NCBI GenBank assembly: GCA_036960175.1
Contig: JBALWH010000005.1
Span: forward strand, 62,001 to 126,000
Length of the DNA stretch: 64,000 nucleotides
Direction: 5' to 3'
DNA from: Motiliproteus sp036960175
GTDB lineage: Bacteria > Pseudomonadota > Gammaproteobacteria > Pseudomonadales > Balneatricaceae
The notes beneath the pieces are model-generated. The model was not told where the DNA came from, did no database searches, and saw only the letters and a list, made by a program, of their open reading frames with translations. This document shows, one piece after another, positions 62,484-64,000 of this stretch (position 1 is the stretch's first letter; each line of letters opens with the position of its first letter). The position numbers were made by a program, and so were the translations under genes.

Positions 62484-63045
62484 GGTGTTTTCCTTCAGGA
62501 GTCTTATCTGCAGTAAACGGGCTGTTTAATTTAGTGTAGCTGCTAGTCGCTTTTTCATGAATATGGCAGGAATTGCAAGTTGTATGTCATTGCTGCCATA
62601 GCGTTGAACTGATAGCTTGGCCCTGTGCGGATCAGCATGCAGGGTGCCGTGGGGGCTGATGAATGCGTCAGCGGGGATTGTCCACCATTGCTCAAGTGGC
62701 ACTAATCATTCAGCGCCCTTCCTAATCCCATCGCCCGGAACCTTTTTGCCGGCTTTTCCTACTCTGTTAATCTGAAGCCTGGTGCTGCGGCCAGGTATCC
62801 GAGATACACTAAACAACTCCCGCCATTAACAGTCGCTCCTGACTGCAAAATAAGCGTCTGCTTTCGTGTTTCTAGTGAGCTGTGATCTGCCCCAGCCAGA
62901 ATGGACACCAACCTAAGCGACATGTTTTTACTCAAACTCGTTTTGCCTGATAACTCAAAATCTCACCCAAGTACTGAGGCACTGAAACATAGGAACCAAA
63001 CCATTAAGTGGTTTCTGGCAAAAGAACCTTCTCCGGCCCCAACAT
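62484..63045. other. Non-coding stretch with a second IS3-like end
   Basis: No reading frame with start signals is seen in these 560 bases. At 62883-62909 the sequence TGATCTGCCCCAG then AATGGACACC repeats the IS-end-like pattern found at 57199. A likely promoter for the Spy-like gene lies just upstream of it, on the minus strand. Confidence 0.4.
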
Positions 63046-63097
63046 TGCCACTGTGACCAGACGACTGCCCGGTACTCACATTTTCTAACCGCGCCTG
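63046..63097 (+). repeat. tRNA-half-containing repeat, copy 5 (truncated)
   Basis: GCCACTGTGACCAGACGAC, CCCGGTACTCACATTTTC, TAACCGCGCCTG and then a sudden change into the second repeat family at 63094. The D-stem part is absent. Confidence 0.85.
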
Positions 63098-63259
63098 GAG
63101 CCTACCTAATAACCGCTATAAGCAGTTGATTAACAAAGACAACAACCAGGAATGTTTTAACAACCGCTCCCAAAAGCACCCCTAAAAAAAATTCTACCTC
63201 TCGATAAGGCTCATTCCTCCCCTACCCTGACCGGCAGGAAACGACACAAACCGGCCGCT
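63094..63259. repeat. Second repeat family, copy 2
   Basis: A near copy of 61823-61989, fused directly to repeat copy 5. Small differences include AAG/GAC and loss of a few bases in an A-rich run. It ends 57 bases before the prenyltransferase stop. Confidence 0.85.
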
Positions 63260-63315
63260 CAGAATGCTGGATCTTGACAGCCCCCCCGCAGCGGTAAGTT
63301 CACCTCTTTTCGCCC

Positions 63316-64000
63316 CTACCAGATGAAGCTGATACCCAGCACCAACGGCGTCAGTAATGTGGCGGCGACATTCAGCCCCAGAAAGGGCGTCAGCCGTTCG
63401 TGGTCCGTCGCGAAGCGCATGGCGCCGTAGAGGGCAGCGATGGCGGCTAGCAGGGGCAGCAGCGCGTAGAGGCTAGTTATAGGGAACAGGCCGGTGGCGA
63501 CTCCGGTGCAGATAGCCAGTGCAGCCCCTGCCTGCTGTAAGGCGTAGATCAGGTTGCAGCGGCCAATGCCGTAGGCGATAGGTGCGTGGTGGCGACCGAC
63601 TTTTTGGTCGGCTTCAATATCAGGATATTGGTTCAGCAACAGTAGGTTATTGGTGAGGAAGAAGGGAACGGTGGCAGCCAGCAGGGCTGTGGGAGCGTAG
63701 GCGCCAGTCAACAGCAAGGATGTCCCGATCACCATCAACAGACCGAAACCAGCTCCCGGTGCTAGCAGGCACAGTAGCGGATGGCGGTTAATCCAGGGGG
63801 TGTAGGTTAAGACGATGATCACCCCGAGCAGGCCAATAGGGAGAATCTGCCAGCCCTGGTGGACAATGAAATAAATGCCAACAGCACAGGTCAGCATCAA
63901 TGCGAGCAAGCCGGTGATGCCTACCCAAGGAAGAGCGTCAGGATCCGCCATCAGGGCGCCGCTGCCGCCGCTGAAAGGGGTCTTGAAGGTCATGCTGTCC
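63316..64000 (-). CDS. UbiA-family prenyltransferase (partial, runs off the right edge)
   Basis: The frame stays open to the edge of the window. The visible part has about seven membrane helices and the second aspartate motif, D-I-E-A-D in NQYPDIEADQKVG. TPFSGGSGAL near the left end of the protein matches the stretch that follows the first aspartate motif in MenA/UbiA-like enzymes, so the true start lies outside and the ATG at 63993 is internal. Such enzymes attach isoprenoid chains to aromatic rings; IspA at 15538 makes such donors. The substrate is unknown. It is on the far side of the repeat region. Confidence 0.8.
   Translation of the reverse strand, partial: DSMTFKTPFSGGSGALMADPDALPWVGITGLLALMLTCAVGIYFIVHQGWQILPIGLLGVIIVLTYTPWINRHPLLCLLAPGAGFGLLMVIGTSLLLTGAYAPTALLAATVPFFLTNNLLLLNQYPDIEADQKVGRHHAPIAYGIGRCNLIYALQQAGAALAICTGVATGLFPITSLYALLPLLAAIAALYGAMRFATDHERLTPFLGLNVAATLLTPLVLGISFIW

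Noticed and set aside
1..64000. CRISPR array or cas genes
   Set aside because: No series of regularly spaced identical repeats of the right size and no Cas-like protein; the 23-bp and 14-bp tandem units have no spacers.

Overview
The window looks like chromosomal DNA of a marine, motile, respiratory gammaproteobacterium, probably of the Oceanospirillales type. Three things point there: the gene order glyA-nrdR-ribD-ribE-ribBA-ribH-nusB-thiL-pgpA, sodium-type PomAB flagellar stators whose sequences follow the Vibrio proteins closely, and a tmRNA with the tag ANDENYALAA. The assignment rests on gene content and remembered family sequences, not on a search.

Layout. Positions 1-4257 hold the start of a response regulator, a small membrane-anchored protein, a PAS-PAS-GGDEF diguanylate cyclase and ettA. 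Positions 4643-12139 hold the glyA and riboflavin/nusB/thiL/pgpA block on the plus strand. Positions 12180-16658 hold a degenerate membrane metallopeptidase, the functional ribA, and the isoprenoid operon xseB-ispA-dxs. Positions 16913-18652 encode PomA and PomB. Positions 18762-21777 (minus) hold an unusual trio: a haem-binding EB_dh-like periplasmic protein, a cupredoxin and a chemoreceptor with a CXXCH haem motif. rimO, a DHH phosphoesterase, a solo lipoyl-like domain, ssrA (tmRNA) and an SBP-GGDEF cyclase follow to 27312. LysE and Lrp-type genes are divergent at 27636-28880. A 1950-residue hybrid sensor kinase and an HD-GYP response regulator form an operon at 30342-37236. A GGDEF-EAL gene at 37713-40262 is split by an in-frame TGA. 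Positions 40488-49203 carry a sensor kinase, several hypotheticals, an oxidoreductase, a type III glutamine synthetase and rluF. Positions 49446-53365 form a b/c-type cytochrome, PepSY and two-component cluster with a PmrA/QseB-like box in front. A pseudouridine synthase and a secreted subtilase end the ordinary part at about 56.7 kb.

From about 56.7 kb to 63.3 kb the DNA is accessory. At least five copies of a repeat of about 50-145 bp, containing what resembles the 5' part of a tRNA gene, separate single genes or small gene groups. The region also has a second repeat pair of about 165 bp, a decayed DUF1508 gene, two IS3-like end sequences, an Hcp-like orphan, an unrecognised three-gene membrane/periplasmic module and a Spy/CpxP-like protein. 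A UbiA-type prenyltransferase runs off the right edge.

The genes fit a bacterium that invests heavily in cyclic-di-GMP and redox sensing. Five loci make, break or probably act on c-di-GMP, two kinases or cyclases use periplasmic solute-binding domains, and two separate clusters join periplasmic haem or copper proteins to a signalling protein.
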